From Pseudomonadota bacterium (GTDB lineage Bacteria; Pseudomonadota; Gammaproteobacteria; Xanthomonadales; Xanthomonadaceae), in contig JAEZYE010000018.1 in NCBI GenBank assembly GCA_023419315.1, positions 1 through 64,000 on the forward strand: a stretch of 64,000 bases of DNA, in the 5' to 3' direction. Positions 62,001 to 64,000 of this stretch are shown one piece after another. Within the stretch, counting starts at the first letter, position 1; each line of letters opens with the position of its first letter. The notes beneath the pieces were generated by a model that was given only the letters and a program-made list of their open reading frames with translations, searched no databases and was not told the DNA's origin. A program made the translations under genes and the position numbers.

Positions 62001-62420
62001 CGCTTTACCCCTCTCCCCGCCTGCGGGGAGAGGATGCCCGGAGGGCACGTGAGGGGGAGCGAGCGCAGCGAGCTGCTTTTGCTCTATGCGAAAAGCGGCC
62101 CCTCATCCGGCCCCGTATCAAGTACGGGGCAGGCTCTTCGGCCACCTTCTCCCCGCTCGCGGGGAGAAGGAGAAGCAGGGCTCCCTGGTTTCAGGGAGAG
62201 CAGGAAGAATGGCTTTACCCCTCTCCCCGCCTGGGGGGAGAGGATGCCCGGAGGGCAGGTGAGGGTGAGCGAGCGTAGCGAGCTGCTTTTGCTCCATGCG
62301 AAAAGCGGCCCCTCATCCGCCTTCGGCACCTTCTCCCCGCTCGCGGGGAGAAGGAGAGGCAAGAACCTCTCCCCGCGTGCGGGGAGAAGGAGAGGCCACC
62401 ATCCCCGCCCGCGGGGAGAG
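62001..62420. repeat. Tandem 210-bp palindromic repeat block
   Basis: Two copies beginning GCTTTACCCCTCTCCCCGCC (62002 and 62212; period 210), the second truncated, followed by extra palindromes. Six related inverted repeats of the type CCTCTCCCCGC..GCGGGGAGAGG occur at 62010-62033, 62145-62170, 62220-62243, 62329-62354, 62366-62390 and 62403-62420. Copy A also has two further perfect hairpins (62110-62130, GCCCCGTA/TACGGGGC; 62181-62198, CTCCCTG/CAGGGAG). The left and right palindromes of each copy frame a TGAGGGG..CCCCTCA pair. This resembles the short palindromic intergenic elements widespread in xanthomonads. It may also terminate nrdJa. Confidence 0.85.
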
Positions 62421-62525
62421 CGGCTCCAGAAAGTTGAACCAAAGATTCACCGGTTTCACCGTTCCACCCCGCGCCATCGGGTATAGCATCGGCAGCGTCA
62501 CAACCTCGCCCACAAGGAGGGCAGC

Positions 62526-63119
62526 ATGAGCAACGGTAATGGTGTCACGGCGACGCTTTCCGGCGCCGCCGAGAGCGTGAAGGAAACAGTGGCCGGCATC
62601 GGCGAAGCGGTGGCTTCCACCGCCAGCGAGACGGTCGCCAAGGCCAAGAAGGCGGCCAAGAAGGCGCGCAAGACGGTCACTGCCGACATCGCCAAGGCGA
62701 AGAAGGCCGTGGCCAAGCGCACCGACAAGGCCACCAAGGCGGTGAAGAAGACCGTCGCCAAGGCGAAGAAGACGCTGGCCGCGGCCAGTGCCAGCGCCAA
62801 GGCCGAAGCCGCCAGCCTGCAGAAGAAGGTGACCGGCAAGAAGGCCGCGAAGAAGGCGACCAAGAAGTCGGCCGCCAAGAAGGCCACCAAGAAGGCGGCC
62901 AGCAAGAAGGCCACGGCCAAGAAGGCGGTGAAGAAGACCGTCCGCAAGGCCGCCGCCAAGAAGGCGCCGGCCAGGAAGGCCGCCAGGAAGGCAGTGAAGA
63001 AGGTCGCCCGCAAGGCGCCCGTGAAGAAGGCGGCGAAGAAAGCCGCCCCGAAGAAAGCGGCCAAGAAGGCCGTCCGCAAGGCCCCGAAGAAAGCCGCGAA
63101 AAAAGCGGCCCGTAAGTAA
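62526..63119 (+). CDS. Histone-H1-like Lys/Ala-rich protein
   Basis: A 197-residue, extremely basic protein. Residues 1-40 are a mixed-composition head; the rest is built of KKA, AAKK and TKK units with occasional Pro, like eukaryotic H1 tails and bacterial AlgP/Hc1-type proteins. Such proteins bind and compact DNA. AAGGAGG precedes the ATG. The DNA itself is repetitive (AAGAAGGCC and similar), so length probably varies among strains. It lies between the two parts of the split ribonucleotide reductase and may be carried on the same transcript. Confidence 0.8.
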   Translation: MSNGNGVTATLSGAAESVKETVAGIGEAVASTASETVAKAKKAAKKARKTVTADIAKAKKAVAKRTDKATKAVKKTVAKAKKTLAAASASAKAEAASLQKKVTGKKAAKKATKKSAAKKATKKAASKKATAKKAVKKTVRKAAAKKAPARKAARKAVKKVARKAPVKKAAKKAAPKKAAKKAVRKAPKKAAKKAARK

Positions 63120-63138
63120 GACCTGATGCTTCACCCCT

Positions 63139-63160
63139 CCTCCCCCGGGTCCGGGGGAGG
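63139..63160. repeat. Palindromic hairpin between the histone-like gene and nrdJb
   Basis: CCTCCCCCGG-GT-CCGGGGGAGG, a 10-bp inverted repeat followed by GTTGGGG. It belongs to the same class of C/G-rich palindromes as the block at 62001-62420 but has a different core. No T-run follows. Confidence 0.6.
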
Positions 63161-63240
63161 GTTGGGGCGGTCGCCGGCCCGGAAGGCCAGGCCCCGCCCA
63201 TCGACGACAACTTTCAGAACACGAACAGGATTCTCCCGTC

Positions 63241-64000
63241 ATGGCCGTCAAGATCGACAAGAAAATCAAGGGCTACAGCGTGCTCACCCCGGAAGACAAG
63301 GCGCGCGAAGCCGCAGCGCCCGTCCCCACGGCGTCGGTGGCGCGCGAGACGGTGGAAAAGGAAACCCCGCAGGACAACATCATCCAGATGCACGAGCGCA
63401 TCGAGCGCCCGGAAGTCCTGATCGGCAGCACCTACAAGATCAAGTCGCCGCTGGTGGAGCACGCCATGTACGTGACCATCAACGACATCGTGTTGAACGC
63501 GGGTACGGAGCACGAGCTGCGCCGTCCGTTCGAGATCTTCGTCAACAGCAAGTCCATGGAGCACTTCCAGTGGATCGTGGCGCTGACGCGCATCATGTCG
63601 GCGGTGTTCCGCAAGGGCGGCGACGTGACGTTCCTGGTGGACGAGATGAAGGCGGTGTTCGATCCGCGCGGCGGTTACTTCAAGGCCGGTGGCGTGTACA
63701 TGCCGTCGCTGGTGGCCGAGCTGGGTGCCATCGTGGAAGAGCACATGAAGTCGATCGGCCTGATCCACGATCCGGAAATGAGCGCGCACCAGCGCGCCAT
63801 CCTGGCCGAGAAGCGCAAGCAGTACGAAGACCGCGCAAAAAAAAACTCTGACGTAAGCGCGGCCCCCGCCGCCGCGCCCGCTGCACCGGCCGCGCCCGCC
63901 CTGGGCGCCGCCGAGGACATCGCCGTCACCGGCGACGGCGCCAGCTTCCCGCCCTCCGCCACGCTCTGCCACAAGTGCAGCACCAAGGCGCTCGTCATCA
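63241..64000 (+). CDS. nrdJb: Class II ribonucleotide reductase small/C-terminal part (NrdJb), 3' end outside window
   Basis: A partial frame of 253 residues, open at the right edge. It carries the motifs of the C-terminal part of class II reductases: RPEVLIGSTYKIKSPLVEHAMYVTINDIVLN, RRPFEIFVNSKSMEHFQWIVALTRIMSAVFRKGG and DPRGGYFKAGGVYMPSLVAELG. After a Pro/Ala-rich linker comes CHKCSTKALVI, the first cysteine pair of the zinc-ribbon/redox tail that re-reduces the active site. In P. aeruginosa NrdJb is required together with NrdJa for activity. Here it lies 1240 bases downstream of nrdJa. ATG at 63241. Confidence 0.85.
   Translation, partial: MAVKIDKKIKGYSVLTPEDKAREAAAPVPTASVARETVEKETPQDNIIQMHERIERPEVLIGSTYKIKSPLVEHAMYVTINDIVLNAGTEHELRRPFEIFVNSKSMEHFQWIVALTRIMSAVFRKGGDVTFLVDEMKAVFDPRGGYFKAGGVYMPSLVAELGAIVEEHMKSIGLIHDPEMSAHQRAILAEKRKQYEDRAKKNSDVSAAPAAAPAAPAAPALGAAEDIAVTGDGASFPPSATLCHKCSTKALVI

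Noticed and set aside
59817..62048. 743-codon open frame antisense to nrdJa
   Set aside because: It mirrors nrdJa codon structure, has low-complexity His/Gln/Arg/Ala composition and no family motifs. GC-rich genes commonly leave long open antisense frames.
62001..62420. CRISPR array
   Set aside because: There are only two long units plus isolated palindromes, spacing is not that of short repeats with unique spacers, and no cas genes are present.
62034..62486. Open frame across the palindromic repeat block
   Set aside because: It is made of the repeat units themselves, with a translated pattern that follows the palindromes; no start signal or family match.

Overview
GC-rich (roughly two thirds G+C) chromosomal DNA from a gammaproteobacterium, most likely the Xanthomonadaceae/Lysobacteraceae (Xanthomonas, Pseudoxanthomonas, Lysobacter group). 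The evidence is the gene order (aroQ-accB-accC; prmA-DUF3426-fis-purH-purD; lipA-prc), an adenosylcobalamin-dependent ribonucleotide reductase split in the NrdJa/NrdJb manner, paired DUF6776 proteins around a bactofilin, and groESL carrying both a sigma-32 promoter and a CIRCE-like operator. Genus and species cannot be fixed by eye. Nearly all of the window is ordinary core chromosome. I see no prophage, insertion sequence, CRISPR array or integrative element.

Layout. 1-2062: end of a TolC-type protein, an elongator tRNA-Met, rppH, and an iron pair bfd-bfr behind a Fur box. 2035-7126 (minus): a hybrid histidine kinase and a REC-GGDEF-EAL protein whose GGDEF and EAL motifs are both degenerate, then a DUF4126 membrane protein. 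7222-11454 (plus): two DUF6776 paralogues flanking a bactofilin, then erpA, nudC and ampE. 11506-14306 (minus): DUF2752, a CD225/dispanin protein, and a transporter-acyltransferase fusion. 14447-15550: an old-yellow-enzyme oxidoreductase. 15588-21804 (minus): purD, an orphan DpnA-like adenine methyltransferase, purH, fis, a DUF3426 protein and prmA. 21898-23165: two coupled unrecognised membrane-anchored proteins. 23271-29003 (minus): accC, accB, aroQ, a TlpA-like thioredoxin, dsbD and cutA.

29108-31388: the groES-groEL heat-shock operon with its regulatory region. 31401-32717 (minus): a Tat-exported class V aminotransferase. 32814-34661: an aromatic-amino-acid attenuator (leader peptide with FYFWYY) driving DAHP synthase, then a GNAT acetyltransferase. 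34672-36186 (minus): a CoA-transferase. 36338-42340 (plus): an AsmA-like protein, lipA and prc. 42551-44364: two EamA-family transporters. 44432-49057 (minus): a four-gene MacA/ABC export system facing a DesK/DesR-type two-component pair (49426-51215). Then a CHASE3-GAF-GGDEF diguanylate cyclase, an M17 aminopeptidase, a HAD phosphatase, an AI-2E family permease, a three-gene YqjD/YqjE-like membrane-stress operon, and a DegQ-like protease.

59593-64000: a TTGACA promoter, an NrdR-like box and a structured leader of about 220 nt precede nrdJa. NrdJa is separated from nrdJb by a tandem palindromic repeat block and a lysine/alanine-rich histone-H1-like gene. nrdJb runs off the right edge. The most interesting items are the aroG attenuator, the interrupted split class II reductase with its leader RNA, the DUF6776-bactofilin-DUF6776 cluster, and the orphan DpnA-like methyltransferase inside the purine genes.
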